DNA of 64,000 nt, from positions 13,330,001 to 13,394,000 of the forward strand of contig CM059625.1 of NCBI GenBank assembly GCA_030435675.1, written 5' to 3'. How positions within the stretch are numbered: the stretch's first letter is position 1; each line of letters begins with the position of its first letter. Shown here piece by piece: positions 1 to 12,881 of the stretch. Source of the stretch: Steinernema hermaphroditum. Lineage: Eukaryota; Nematoda; Chromadorea; Rhabditida; Steinernematidae. Under the pieces are notes generated by a model, which saw only the letters and a program-made list of their open reading frames with translations, was not told the DNA's origin and did not search any database. The position numbers and the translations under genes are program-made.

Positions 1-3000
1 AAGGTGGGGGTTCGCACTCGTAGCTCAGTTGGTCTTGTTCAGCTTCAGAATCAACAACCTTTCAATTCAAATTTGTGAAAGACGACAGAACCACATCTAT
101 ACCTGGAGGTTGGCTAAGTAGGCCTTGACTTTGCGTACCATCAGCGCCTGCTCGTACATCTTCTTTCGAGATTGACTCTGGGGTTTTACGCCAGGTCCAC
201 CGACCTTGCGCATCGTCGCGACGGCACTCGATGCGTTTTCGAACGAGTTCATGTGCATGAGGGCGTCGTTGACCGCAGTACTTCCACTCTGAAGGGACAC
301 AAGTATAACGAACAATTGACTTAGACTTTTAGAGTCCCCAGTGCCCTATCAATGCTTGACGCCCAAATCAGAACCCTTCTCTCACCTGTTGTGCCAAAAA
401 TCCAATTTCGAACGGCGCACTCGCCAACTTTGTCACCGATCTGATATTCCGAGCAATCATTCTCAGCTTCTCAAAGTTCACCAGATTATCGCACCACGTC
501 TGATTGCCGTTGTGTGAGAAAAAGAGATCCTTGCACAGGAAAGGGTAAATCGGGATGACTGGAGGATCCTGTGACACGAGAGCCAAGTGCTGTCTGTACT
601 TCGACATGTTTCTAGTCGGATCCATCAGCTGCTTCACGTCGTCGAACATTTTGCGATACTTTCCTGACACGCGTTCCCACGTATTTTGCAGGCGACAGAC
701 CGCGCGATTCTCCAGCCCACTGATGATTGCGAACATAGAGTTGAAGTTGCGGAAGTCACGGCAATGGCGAGCGATTTTGATGAATTTCTTGATGAGCTTC
801 GCTCGCTTGTGCATCTAAATACAAAGTTTTCCCTTTTTTATACGAAAATTATTTAGGAGTACCGCTTTCTCGGAACAGATCTCGGTGACCACCCACCACA
901 TCTCTTTGTTGAAGAGCTCCTCGAATTCAGTTAGTTTTGGCCAACCGTACTTCGAGTCCAACTTGAAAAGGTTGTCAACATATTCCGTCGGCTCAATAGA
1001 AGAGAAGACGGCGAAGTCCTGTAGGGTCAGTTGGGCGGCGACCACATGTGCGTTCAGATGGTGCAGCTGGGTGTGCGCCTCCTTGAGTATCTCGGGTGCC
1101 AGTTCGTCCGGCACCAGAGGATCCGATCGGTTGTTATTCTTCAGGTAGTAGCGACTGTTAAGCGCTATCCTCTCGGCCAGATTCTGCATATGGTCCGGTA
1201 GACGACGCTGCTTGATGACCCCTTCCGGGGTGACTGTTGTCTCACAGAGAGCCCACTCAAGGGAACTGTTCTCGTTGGTCATCCCGAATTCTTGGAGCGC
1301 CAGTTGAACGACATTCTGTGCGCTCGTCTCCTTATAGACCGTCAAGTACTTGAAAGACTGGTCACTACGGTAGACTTTGAGGACGTGCTCAGGACAGAAG
1401 CTGCGTTGCGGCTGATAATACTGAGCGATATTAGAGTTGTTCTGGGCCGCCTGTTGCTGCTTCACGACGTGACTCGCGATATCCGGATTCGAGCGGCTGG
1501 AGCGCATCTGACTTCGTTGCACCTAAATCATGAGCAGTTCACACGTATAAGGAATGATGTTTTACCACTTGAGTGTCATCGAAGGAGTCGATGGAAGATT
1601 GCGGCGTGTTTCCTTTGATCATGGTAAGCAGTTTGTCCATCATCGACGACTTCGCAATCATACCGCCCTTCATGGGTGCAGTTCGATCACCGCTCGATCC
1701 GCCATTCAAGGCTGTGATAGCGTTTAACGTCTGTCTCCGACCGGCTGGTGCATTCACAGACTTCTTCGCAAACTTCCCGATTCCATTTGCCTTCCCTATG
1801 GTAGCTACCGCGGGAGTACTGTCGCCGTCGACAGAGTCGAAGTCACGATCCTGTTGTTGCAGCATCTCCTTAAAGCCGAGCAAGTTCGACTTGACAGTGA
1901 TGACGAGATGAGTGCTCGCGCGCAGCAGCTCCAAACTGCGCATCATGTTCATCTGCTTGAAGCTCTGTCCGTTCACTTCGATGATCTCATCGCCGCGCTT
2001 AAGCCCGACTTGTTCGGCCTTTGAGTTTTTCTCCACATTTGAGATGAAGATACCGTAGTTCCCGCATTTTCCGCCCAAAATGCTGAAACTGAGGCCCTGT
2101 TCGCGATTCGGCCTCGTGTAAGTGATGGTTCGTGGCCTTGATTTGACACTGCAGGCGATGTTCAACAACGCCTGTTGGCTCTGCATCGAATCTCTTTCCA
2201 GCATCTAAACATCAGAGTTCTTTTCTGATCGGCTCCCACCCATCGAACCTGCTCGAACTCTTCCAGCAATTGCAGCATCTCGTTGTCCGTTTCAAAATCG
2301 TTGTAGTGGTTGTTCACCCATAGCAAAACGATTCTGGCGACCTTGTCTCGATGCAGTGGTTCCGTCTCGAACCAAACAGTCAGTTTTCGCATCACCATTT
2401 TGGGTTCGTGAAGGAACACCCGATACATGAGGAGAAAGTCGTCCACGTAGTGAGCATCCACCGATGCGTCCAGGTCTTCCAGAAGGTGTTGAATCAACTT
2501 CTCAGGCTTTGCTTTGATCAAAACAAGGCCGACCTGATTTCCCACAGTTCTAAAGAAGCCACTTAGCACGAAGATTTAGGACTACACGGACGATACCTCC
2601 TCTCAGTTTCGCTGACGATCTCTCCGGTGACACCGTCGGATTCCTTCTCGATGTGCTCGCTGATCGTCGACATGATGCTGCAGTAGTGCTTGTGCTCGAC
2701 GAGCACGAATTCGCAGTCGTCGACAAGGGTGCGCATCTCTCCCACATGGAACTGCTCCGTAGGCGTTGGCTCGGCACCGAAGCTATCTCCCAGCTTATAT
2801 TCCATGCGCTCCCCATTCGGTTTCACAACTTCCACAGCGCCATTAACGATCACGGACCTAAGCAAAGCGAAATGAGAAACATCTCCGAATGTAACATTGC
2901 GAGTCGTTTATGAGATCGTGTGGGATAAATCATTTATGTGGTATTGTTTGGACACTATCCTGCAAGCTGGATATGTCTCCGAATTTATTTTTACTCGTTC

Positions 3001-6000
3001 TGTCTTTGAAGTGTCCTTAATTCATAGCAACAGTGGTCGCACAATTTCGCAAACTTAATCTCGCAAATATAAAACGTTTCAATTTCTGCGAAAAGTAGGA
3101 AAGCCACCTTAGCACCTTTCGACGTAAATTGAGTGTCCACAGAGTATAAATATAAAAACTTGAACGAAAATAAGTGGATAATGCGACCTACCAAGCATCA
3201 AGCTTCTCTCCATGCTCCATGACACAAGTTCCCGCATCAGATACCACAGCGAACACCATCTTCAAACAAAGTTGTCGTTTGATGCTCATAGGGAAAGAAG
3301 CCAGAGCAGGCATATGTTGCATAAAGTCCTAAAGGCGAATGCTCAGAAATGTAAAGAGAGTTGATTATAAACCAGTAAGATGCTGATGTCGTCGCTGGTC
3401 CTCTGAGACGGATCCTTTTCCAGGCATTCTCTGACGCTATCTTTCAGGAAGTTGAAGCCCTCGTGCGAGGGACAGGATTCCTCGTCCTCATCTTCACTGT
3501 CCATCGCTTGTTCGGGAAGACCCGAAAGCTCGTCGCCGTCGGTAGTACTGGAAGAAGCGGTGCTTCTCACTCGGAACTTTCGACCAACGCTTCCCACCGA
3601 GTTGGACTTCTCTGTTCTTGGGCGGACGCGGACACAACTCACATCATCGTCGTTTTCCTGAAGCAAAACAGGGTGTTCTAGGTGATCTTTCAGTACGCCC
3701 TCACTTGGATCAAGTTTTGATAAAAGAAGCACTATGAAAAAACGCTTATTGGCAATACTCTCTTTGGAATTCGATGAAGAACATACAGTAGGTGACAGGA
3801 AAGTGTAACATGGCACCGCTCTCATGTACATTTGTTGACGTTCATTGTTTTGTTTTTCTTTGTTGCGTGATAAATTTAAAAATTCCGAATTCATCTCATG
3901 GGAGTGTGTCTCTTGCTATCGACAATAACATCCATTCTGCGACCTTTCGGTTTTAATCAAGTGGCATAATGGAAAATGAACTGGAAAATATCTTCTGCAT
4001 CTCAAAAGGAACCGCTGTTTACGATCGCTGCGTTTTTCGCACGTGGTTGAACACTGCATGGAAAACCTTAGAGATGAAATTGAAGATGAAAGGGGCGATG
4101 ATTCGAATTACGATAACATCGATTCTCGAATCAAATTATCGAAATTTGTGAAACATGTAGGTCATACTTTCTCAAACGCTTGGAACTGAGCTGTAACCAA
4201 CCTGTCCGTTCAGAAAAACGTGGCTTTTGTGTGAGCCGCCAGTGATGATTGTGGGCTTGCCAAGCGATGCAGAATGGCCATTGAGGCCGCTGCTGGAGGG
4301 CATCGGATCGTGCGCAGACAGCGCAGAGAAGTCTGTGTTGTAGGTGCGCGGAAGCCCCAATCGCGCGGCTACGGCGCTCGAGGATGTCGGGGGCAGTGGA
4401 GGTGGATGTTCGTGGTACCTGCAATCAATTAATCATTTACTGATCGGAAGTGGAAGTCGTCGAAAAACATACCGGTTTATCATCTTCGGCGTCGATGCTC
4501 TCTTGATGGTCGCGGACTGTGACGAGCCGCCAGAAGACGCCATCGAAACTTTGTCATAGTGGGAGAGCGTCTGAGGCGGAGGTTGAGATGGTGGCGGAGG
4601 CGGTGGAGGCAGCGGAGGTTCCGAGTGCAGCAGGGAGGTCGACGGCGAGTGCGAACATTCGAGATTCAGAGATTGAACACTTTTGCGCATCTGTTGCATG
4701 GCATCGTTGTGATTGTAACGATGATACGGGGGGTGGAGAGGGGCCACCGGAGGAACCAGAGGCTGAGGATGATGTCCAAACGGTGGGTGATGGTTGAGTG
4801 AAGGATGTCTCTGGTGGTAGACGGAAGGTGGCGGTGGAGGCGGTCGTGGCTTCGAACTCAATTTTGCGGTTGTAGACGGCGACTGTTGCACGGGGATGTG
4901 CTGCACGTCTGGGTAGTCGATCTGGAGAACACAGATGTACTTGTGAAAGGGTCACGTCTCGAGGGTTGCAAAAGCGCGAACGGCTTCCGTTGTGAGAAAG
5001 TGAAACCGTGGGAGAGCGAAAGTGGTCGGCTGACCAGATTGTCGCAAGTAGACAATGAAACGGTGGAAAGTTGAGCGCATGATGGCAATAAAATTGATGC
5101 TCAGTTAAAATATTCGCGGGTTGCAGGATGCGAAGAAGAGATTGCGTGGGAACGCGCTCGGACAGTTCAAAGCAGGGACGCCAAGAGAAGAACTATCTCC
5201 ACTTAGTTCACCAATGGACAATTGTTCAGGGAAAGTGATGTCAGAGATCACTCGGGAGGCGCGAGGCAAGACACTGTTTGGAAGAGTGTTTCCCCTCTCG
5301 AACAACGTCGTCCGAATAAAATTTGTGTGTCATTCGCATGCGTGCTGAGATATGTGACCGGCGGGCGAATATATTCCCTGACAGTGGAGGTCATCGATTG
5401 ATATCCTCAATTTAATCTCGTTCAACTGTCCAGCTGCCGGATTTCGGGCGCGCAGAAAGAAAAGGCGAAGAGCAGTTCGAACCGTGCAGAGTGTTCCCGC
5501 GAGGGATACTGTGTCTGCGGTCTAGGTCAGGAAGAAGCGCAACAATTGGGGGGAAAGCGGGCTTCAGTGACAACCGGCGGTCCCGGTCATTCATTTATTC
5601 GCGGCGTTCACTCTTCTCCCGTCTCTTCGTATGAGTAGTTCTCCGAACGGGTGTGGTTTAGTCATTCACGCGATCCGATTGATTCAATGCCGTGTGAGAC
5701 ATTGCAAGACGCTGGCGGAACGACCGTTTAGGCGTTTAAATTGCGCGCAATGACCGAAACCTCGTCGCGCTTGAGACAAAGGGGCCGAGACGAGAGGGAA
5801 CGAGCGGCACAGACAACCAAGGAACGATATCGGCAGACGGTGGAGTCTCGCTAGCCGTCCGATGGTGGGACAAGAAAAGGTTCCCAAAAGCATTAGGGTC
5901 GCGTGCATAAGACGACTATAAACAAGCAGGACCCGAGGCGCCCCTTTTCCCTTGATCATCTTCGATTGGGCTATAAACAAACGCGAAGAAAGGGGGACTT

Positions 6001-7189
6001 ACCACAATCATCTCCGAGTGTTGAAGTACAATGCAGTCGTTGTTGCGCCGATAGTTGAGACCGTTGCGCTTGCCGAAGCTGAAACCAGCCAGATTACTCG
6101 ATGCCCTGTGGCAGTGTCTCAAAAACTCCTTGCATATACAAAGAGGGTCTCAATAGGAGATTGGCAGGAGATTGCACCGATCGTCGGCATCATCAGCCTC
6201 GCGCAATCAAAACATTTTGCTGCGCTACACCCGGCGATGGCGTCGCTGCTTCTAACAATGGCTGATGATCGACGCGTTGAAGATTTTTGGATTAAGTGCA
6301 TTTTGACAAACTCAGATAATCGCCTAATCTTTCGTCGGCAGCCAGCGGCCACCGAGTGCTCCTTGCCTACCTCGCTTCGCGGTTTCAAGGGTAAGGCGAT
6401 GACGACGACAAGTTGACGAACAAATCGGTGTCAATTCATCGCTGTACTGTTGTCTGTCAAAGTTTGTTAAATCAAATCAAATGCAAAAAAACACCGCTCA
6501 TCGCTCTTCGCAGTTGGCATGCGCCCGGGAACCGGTCGTCAACGTATGTTTGTATGTATTTTTGCCGTCATCATCGCCCTACAGCCTAGAGCCTGCATGC
6601 CTATCAGTAGTGTACAGCGCGAAACAAGTCAACAAGGTCAACGGGGTGGGTCGAACGAGGTTTCGCGCATGTAGCGGACAAAAAAGAAAGGTAAAGTTGG
6701 CGGCTGACCGTGTATGCGGTGGGCGCAACAAGCGAGGCAAACAAATCTGACGCCAAGACGCGGATACTTTCGGCCTCCTTCGATTAGATCGGGGGCGCGA
6801 GCGATCAGGCGTATCAGACGAAAGCGGAAACCACATAATCCACGTCAGATGTCGCGTTTTACCCCGAGACACAAACAAATTTACGTTCGCGCCAACGACC
6901 ACTACCTGGGAGAGGGCGAAATTTCGCCGTCGGAGCTCGATTCCTCAGACGACGTAGTGCGGATCATAATTTCCGTCGCTCCCGAAGCCATACTTTGGAC
7001 ACAGTATCGCGGAACGTACTCGGCCGCGTCTGGGTCTATGAGGGCGGTTCGACAGGTGTCTAAGTCGAAGCATTCCAGAAGAATAGATGTGGAGTCGTCT
7101 TCGCTATCTGTTGCTGCGTCCCCCTCATCCTCGATCAACTGGAAACGCACTCGTCGAGGAAAGGAGTCAAGGGACAGTCGGTGATCCAT
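1..7189 (-). CDS. pxf-1: PXF-1 / RapGEF2-type Rap guanine nucleotide exchange factor (3' end off window)
   Basis: Loads GTP on Rap GTPases at the plasma membrane; the C. elegans orthologue acts in epidermal integrity. Exons on the minus strand, 5' to 3': 7189-6906, 6078-6003, 4921-4473, 4418-4202, 3657-3373, 3328-3192, 2857-2597, 2549-2249, 2204-1566, 1522-863, 814-386, 288-103, all phase-compatible, giving 1308 codons inside the window. Domains in order: acidic N-terminus (1-95), proline-rich stretch (about 150-330), cyclic-nucleotide-binding-like domain (about 420-560, preceded by the family motif VRECLEKDPSQRTSDD), RasGEF-N (575-670), PDZ (700-775), Ras-association (900-1000) and RasGEF (1020-1250, with NFNSMFAIISGL). 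The last visible exon carries the KKMYEQALMVRKVKAYL helix found after the GEF domain in vertebrate RAPGEF2. A probable trans-splice acceptor lies about 35 bases upstream of the ATG. The 3' continuation near bases 1-43 is unresolved. Domain identity is seen directly; the first two exons rest on matching splice phase and protein-like sequence. Confidence 0.9.
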
Positions 7190-9618
7190 ATCGACGTTTA
7201 CGGGGCTTCGATCGACTAAATCGACGACCGTTGTGCGTCGTCAATATAAAGCGTGAAGCAAGAATTTAAACATGTCGGGAAATGCACGACGACGACGCAG
7301 AAGAGACGATCATCGGAGGTGCACAGAGGGAACGAGAGCGAGGGGATTCACAAGCCGCCGGCGACAGTAACACACTCTCGTGTTCGGAAACAGCAGGCTT
7401 CGGTAGCGGGACTAGCACGACACACGCTTAGTTGCAGCAGCCACAGAACCAGTCAAATTATTCCTCCTATCCGATCGACGTAACAGTGAGAGGAGCAACA
7501 TCGACATCGCAGCCGTTGGCAATATTTCAACGCGCATCTCGTCTTTCATGAATGGCTGGCAATAATTTCGCATGGTGCGCGGTCGACGAACTGGCTAAGT
7601 GGCCATCGTCTCCCGTCTTACCTGGGTGCTCGCTTGGTGATCGCAAAAAAGATAACTAGAACAGGTCAGAACTCCACTCTCGCGCCACTTATTTCGTTCC
7701 TCACTCCCGTTTGTACAAATAACGACGCGTAAACAACGGGATTTTCGCTCATTTGAGCATTTTACTTCGCGAAGCCCATTGACTCAAAAGGAAGTACAGT
7801 ATCCGGTTCTGCGCGGCTTGTTTCACAATGCGTCGCTCAAATTCTTAGGATTCTCTCTCTCTAAAAGACCCTAAAAATAGCGCCCAAGGAGCAGGCAATA
7901 AAGGCGGACACGACGAACGACTGTTCAGAAACAAAGCGTTTCAGGGCTAATGACTAGTGTTAAGAAAAAGGTAATGACTCACCATCCGCAAGGTAGATAC
8001 ATGTTGTTGTTTATGAGAACGACGCCCGAAAGAAGGATGTACCAACAGGTGGCCACTTGTCCTTTCCTGAAACGTCTTACGTCATCTCTGTTTGTAACAT
8101 GACGAAAAGAAAGAAAGGAGATTAGTGTTATGAAGGGCTTGAATTAGAGCACCTCTAGGGCCTCGATTTAATCACGCCTACCTAAAGAGGACCGAGTGTT
8201 CCGGATGTTGTTCATATCGCACGATTGGACAAATTGCCCGGAGAGAAGCGTCACTGAGCGACCGGAGGATGTCGAGCTGTCGCAAGTTGACGAATATAAC
8301 TTTTAAATGCTAAAAATAATTATTGATAATGAACAAAAGGAAAGGAAACACACCTCTTCCGTTCTGTGCTTTGGACTGACGAGAAGCGCCTCGTAGAAGC
8401 GCTTCCTGAAGGTGTCCATCCTGCAATGCACAAATCTCGTGATGTTTTGAAAGGAGAAGCAAGAGGAGGGAGTAAATGCAGAGAGCCACCGAAGGGGATG
8501 AGTTCGCAGTGGGGGCTCGGGCAGTGGAAAGAGGAAAGTAAACAGATTGAACAGAACAAAGCACGGGTACGCTTATCACATCGCACTTACTGCGCTACCA
8601 CGCCTAGAAAGCTGCGTTCCGATAATTTTAACAAGTACCGTTCAACTACTGTCCGTGAAGAGCGAAGCCGCCCTCTAACCGATCAATACAGAGCCACATC
8701 CGAGTGCACATAAATTTCGATCATCTCTCGTTCGTACCTTCTGGAAGGAAGTGCCACGGATTTTCCAAGCCAAATGCAGTTAGATCTTCTTGAGCAACAT
8801 TAGATTCGAGGACAGAGCTTATAGGGAAAGCGGATTAGAGTCGACCTGAAAGGATGCAACTCGCCAAATCTTCTCAGAATTAAATCTTATCGCAATCGGA
8901 AGCGGTTAGTGATATAGTTCCGCATCGCGCTGATGAGTGTACGGAATTAGTGGAGGGCTTTCGGCGGGAGAGGAGCGAAAAATAACGGAAAGTAGGCCTG
9001 CTCGTCCATCAAAATTACAAAGGCCATCGGTGGGGTGGTTAATCCTCTCAGTCACGGCTGCCATGGGAGGAATGGGTACAAGCAGTTCATTAACCTGCTT
9101 TGCCGCGAACAAAACGTAACTGAATTTCATGTCGTCTTGACACTAAACACGACGATGACCGCGCAAGCCCACATACAGAGCCGGGCGCAAGACGAGGGCG
9201 AACGAAGGGACAGCGCACCAACTCTTCTCCTCCTCTTTCTCTCTTCACTCTCCCCAAAAATCTGTAGAGTTCGCGCGAGCGAGGCCGTGGGCATGTGGGG
9301 CGCGCGCACTCGTGCACTCCCTCATCAGGCAGCACTGTCGTCATCTAAGCACCCGCTACTATCCGTCCGTCCACTGTAGCAGTTGGCGGCGATCCAATAA
9401 AATTCTTAGCGCCGACTCCTCTCGCCGCGAAACCCCTTCCGGCGCTGCAGCTCGTCGGCACCTTTAAACCCTCCGCAGGAAACCCTTCAGGCCCGAGAGC
9501 CACTCTCAAAGCCGCCCATTATGACCAATGAATAAGTGCGACGTGAAATGACGTTTAACGATAACTTTATTTAACAATCAACAAAACAACGAGGGTGTGC
9601 AGAAATGCGCATGCGAAC
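7190..9618. other. Gene-free stretch between pxf-1 and the RACK1 gene
   Basis: About 2.4 kb lying 5' of pxf-1 and 3' of RACK1. I see short open frames on both strands but none with a convincing splice context or protein family match, and no RNA gene. It probably holds the pxf-1 promoter and the RACK1 3' UTR. Confidence 0.5.
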
Positions 9619-10780
9619 TTAGCTAGAGGCACTGAACACACGCCAGACGCGGATGATGTTGTCGGTGAAACCGGCGTAGAGGACCTGTCCGTCGGTGCTC
9701 CAGGAGAGGGAGGTGCACTGAGGAGCGTTCTTGCCCTTGGCAGACGAGGAGTCAACCTTGAGCTCATCAACGAGGCTCTTGTTCTCGAGATCCCAGATCT
9801 TGACGGCTCCTCCGGTGGCGGCGCAGAGCCAGTAGCGGTTGGGCGAGAAGGCGAGGGCGCTGACGATCTCGGTTCCGGGGAGGGTGTACAGGTGCTTTCC
9901 TTCGTTGAGGTCCCAGAGCATGGCGTTTCCGTCCTGGAAATTATAGGGTGACTAAGCTGAATATAAGAAAAGTGCCCTACTTTTCCGCCCGAAGCGCAGA
10001 GAGATCCGTCGGGAGAGACGGTGACGGAGTTGATGTAGCCAGTGTGGCCAACGTGGTTGGTCTTCAGCTTGCAGTTGGAGAGGTTCCACACCTTGACAAC
10101 CTTATCCCATCCAGCGGAGACAATGACAGGGTTGTTGGAGGGGGCGAAGCGGACGGAGGAAACCCAGTCAGTGTGGCAGTCCTCCTGAATAGCAGCGCCC
10201 AGATGGACCTCAGTCTTCGAATAGTATAACTTACAACAATGGTGTGCTTGCACTGGGCAAGGGTGTTCCAGAGCTTGATGGAGTTGTCACGGGATCCAGA
10301 GACGATCTGGCGGTTGTCAGCGGAGAAGGCGACAGAGAGAACGTCCTTGGTGTGAGCAATGAATTGGCGGGTGGTACGTCCGCTAAAACGCTTGGTGCTT
10401 TCCTCGTAACTTCAAAGAAAACCCTACGTGTTCAAATCCCAGAGACGGAGGGTCTTGTCCCACGAGCCGGAAAGGGCGAACTGTCCATCGGACGAGAGGA
10501 CAACGTCGGAGACGAAGTGTCCATGTCCAGAGAGGGATCGCTCAGGGCGTCCCTGGAGGACGGTTCCGCTGGTGTTGCCGAAGTTCTCGGCATCGAGGTT
10601 CCAGCAGATGATCGACTTGTCTTAAATTAGCAAAAATTTCCATTTTTGCGCTTTTTGAGGTTTTGACTGACCGCGAGACGACGAGACGATCATGTTGGGG
10701 TTGCGGGGGTTGGTGGCGATCTGGGTGACCCATCCGCTGTGGCCATGAAGGCTGCCTTCCAATTTCATTTGCACTGCCAT
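9619..10780 (-). CDS. rack-1: RACK1, ribosome-bound WD40 scaffold
   Basis: Receptor for activated C kinase: a seven-bladed WD40 propeller on the 40S ribosome head that also scaffolds PKC and other signalling proteins. Exons: 10780-10672, 10620-10428, 10382-10235, 10184-9981, 9933-9619; the sum is 969 bases, or 322 residues, the usual size for the family. Diagnostic strings are [14 protein letters not shown] in repeat 1, [20 protein letters not shown] in repeat 2, the highly conserved [12 protein letters not shown] in repeat 4 and [19 protein letters not shown] in repeat 6. The start MAVQMKLEG matches the usual RACK1 N-terminus. All four introns are 45-52 bases with GT-AG ends. The strongly biased, GC-rich third positions fit a highly expressed gene. 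No anomalies seen. Confidence 0.97.
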
Positions 10781-11333
10781 ATTTGTACCCTGAAAGGCAA
10801 ATCCACAAAATAAACTCCGTCAAAGAAGCTAAGTGCAGATGAATATTGAATAATTTAGTAAAACGCGATCGGAGCCTTTTGGACTAGCAAGTTCGAAGAT
10901 ACAGTACGGCCAATACAGATTCAGATGAATAGAGAGCAGCTTTTAGGTTTGTCCTTTGTTCAATTTTGAAAAGACGTGCGGGAAAAGCAAACTGTTCGTG
11001 TCAGACATAATCTGTGATAAAAAGTTAAGGAAATTGAACGGCGAGGGCCCAAAACGTCCGATCTTCGGCTACATTCTGCGCTCCGAACTACCTAGATTAC
11101 AGTATTCGACTTTGCTAGGCTAGTCGCCGCTCTCGACTGGAAAAGAATTTAAAGTTCGCCCCATGGAAATATCTGACGTTCGATGCGTTCTTACGTAAGA
11201 CGCGACACAAGCGGGCAAGTGCGCTGTGATGCAATTAGAAGGTCTCTTTCATTGATCGAAGCGTCGCTTTTCTCATGTGCTTTCCCATAAGTAACTGCCA
11301 GCAGTTAACATCTCGGCTTTTCAGAGGGTAATC
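10781..11333. other. Divergent promoter region between RACK1 and the Msp1 gene
   Basis: About 550 bases between two divergently transcribed start codons, so it probably contains both promoters. A strong splice acceptor (CGGCTTTTCAG) ends 9 bases before the Msp1 ATG with no upstream donor in evidence, which is what a spliced-leader trans-splice site looks like. I recognise no specific transcription factor site. Confidence 0.45.
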
Positions 11334-12881
11334 ATGGCGGACAATGGGCTCCGCACAGAACTCATCAGCTTGGCTATCCGTCTCGCAGCCGGTGGCTTCT
11401 TCACCTATTTGAGCGTAAAATGGATGATCAAAGCCATGGATCCGAACAGGGCAGCCATTGATGCAGCTCGCAAAAAGGCCGACGAGCTTCTTAGACGACT
11501 GGGTATTGATCATCATGTCGAACTCACAGAGCATGAGATGCGAATCGCGACTCTGTTTGCTCCTCCTGAGGACTGTATCGAGCCAGAGCAGATCGGAGGT
11601 CATGATGAGCTGTGGACCGAAATCGACGACCGTGTCATCCTGCCTCTGGCCCTAATGGCGAGGTCGAAGATGAACGGAGACCGTCTCAGTTCTCTCGTCG
11701 CTCCACCGCCCGGAGTCCTCCTCTACGGTCCTCCTGGATGTGGCAAAACTTTGATGGCCAGGGCAATTGCCAAGTCAGCCAATGCCAGATTTCTCAATTT
11801 GGATCTCTCCATTTTGACTGACAAGTGGTACGGCGAATCTCAAAAACTGACGGCAGCTCTCTTTAGCGTGGTAAGCATTTTTTCATGTGACTCTAGTAAA
11901 GATTTCATTTGCTCAAAGCTTTTTTGTCATTTTCTACAGTATCTGAAATGACGACTCTATGCACTGAACCGAAAAGTGCTTTTATCAAGCGGATAATTAC
12001 TAGTGCTATAACATCCACTTGCCAAATCGTAGTCTACCTGTCTGACCTCATTTTCGACTATCCACATTTTGCCATGAAACATATCTTCCCTTCTCTATCC
12101 CCATGTGTAGTCGTTGTTCAACTCTCAAAATGATCTTTACAGGCCGTCAAGTTCCAACCGACAATCATATTCATCGACGAGATCGACTCGTTCCTACGCA
12201 ACCGATCCACCACTGACCATGAATCCACAGCCATCATGAAAGCTCAATTCATGACCCTTTGGGACGGTTTTGCCTCGGGCACCAACGAAATCATGGTCTT
12301 GGGAGCGACCAATCGCCGTTCAGACGTGGATGAAGCCATCCTCCGACGAATGCCAGCTCAGTTCAAGGTCCCCATGCCGGTAGGACAACTTAATCTTAAT
12401 TATCCTCATACATTCCTTGCAGAGTTGCCGGTCAAGAGCTCAAATCTTGGAGAAGATTCTGATCGATGAACATGTTGCTACCAACATTGACTACCTAGAC
12501 ATCGCCTCACATGCTGATCACTTTGCCGGTTCCGACTTGCGCGAAGCTTGCAGAATGGCCGCCCTTATCCGCGTACGAAAAGATCTCAAATCGGCAAGAG
12601 GCAGCAAGCTCAAGGCGGTTCAGCCAATTCAGGAGGCCGATCTGCGCGAAGCGGTTCTCAAAATGAAGCAAGACGTTTCCACTCGCAGTCAACGGTCGAA
12701 CATCGTTTCCGAATTCACGAGATACGTCGAGGAAAACTACGACCACTTCGTCAATGATGCCAACAACACTTCCACGAGCCCTAGCCAGAGTGACGATGGT
12801 TGCGAAGTGCCCAACGCAGTAGATGCGACGCCGTCCAAGACCTCCGACGATCTTGAAGTCACTATTCCAGAACTAGATTGA
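11334..12881 (+). CDS. mspn-1: Msp1/ATAD1 outer mitochondrial membrane AAA+ ATPase
   Basis: Extracts mistargeted tail-anchored proteins from the mitochondrial outer membrane and peroxisomes. Exons: 11334-11870, 12143-12379, 12423-12881; total 1233 bases, 410 residues. An N-terminal membrane anchor spans about residues 8-32. The AAA domain has Walker A GPPGCGKT at 132-139, Walker B IIFIDEID, sensor-1 [15 protein letters not shown] and the Msp1-type pore-loop region after [16 protein letters not shown]. The protein is longer than typical ATAD1 (about 340-360 residues) because of an acidic Ser/Thr-rich tail of roughly 60 residues after the last AAA helix. The first intron (272 bases) is long for this window. 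The gene symbol follows the C. elegans orthologue; family assignment is firm. Confidence 0.93.

Noticed and set aside
17..36. tRNA D-arm-like string TAGCTCAGTTGG
   Set aside because: No acceptor, anticodon or T arm follows; it lies in the pxf-1 3' region and looks accidental.
4554..4955. Long open frames on both strands around the proline-rich pxf-1 exon
   Set aside because: They are shadows of a GC-rich CCN-repeat coding sequence in the pxf-1 frame.
6714..7184. 156-codon open frame on the plus strand over pxf-1 exon 1
   Set aside because: The minus strand has the acidic exon with a donor that fits the next pxf-1 exon; the plus frame is Arg-rich shadow coding.
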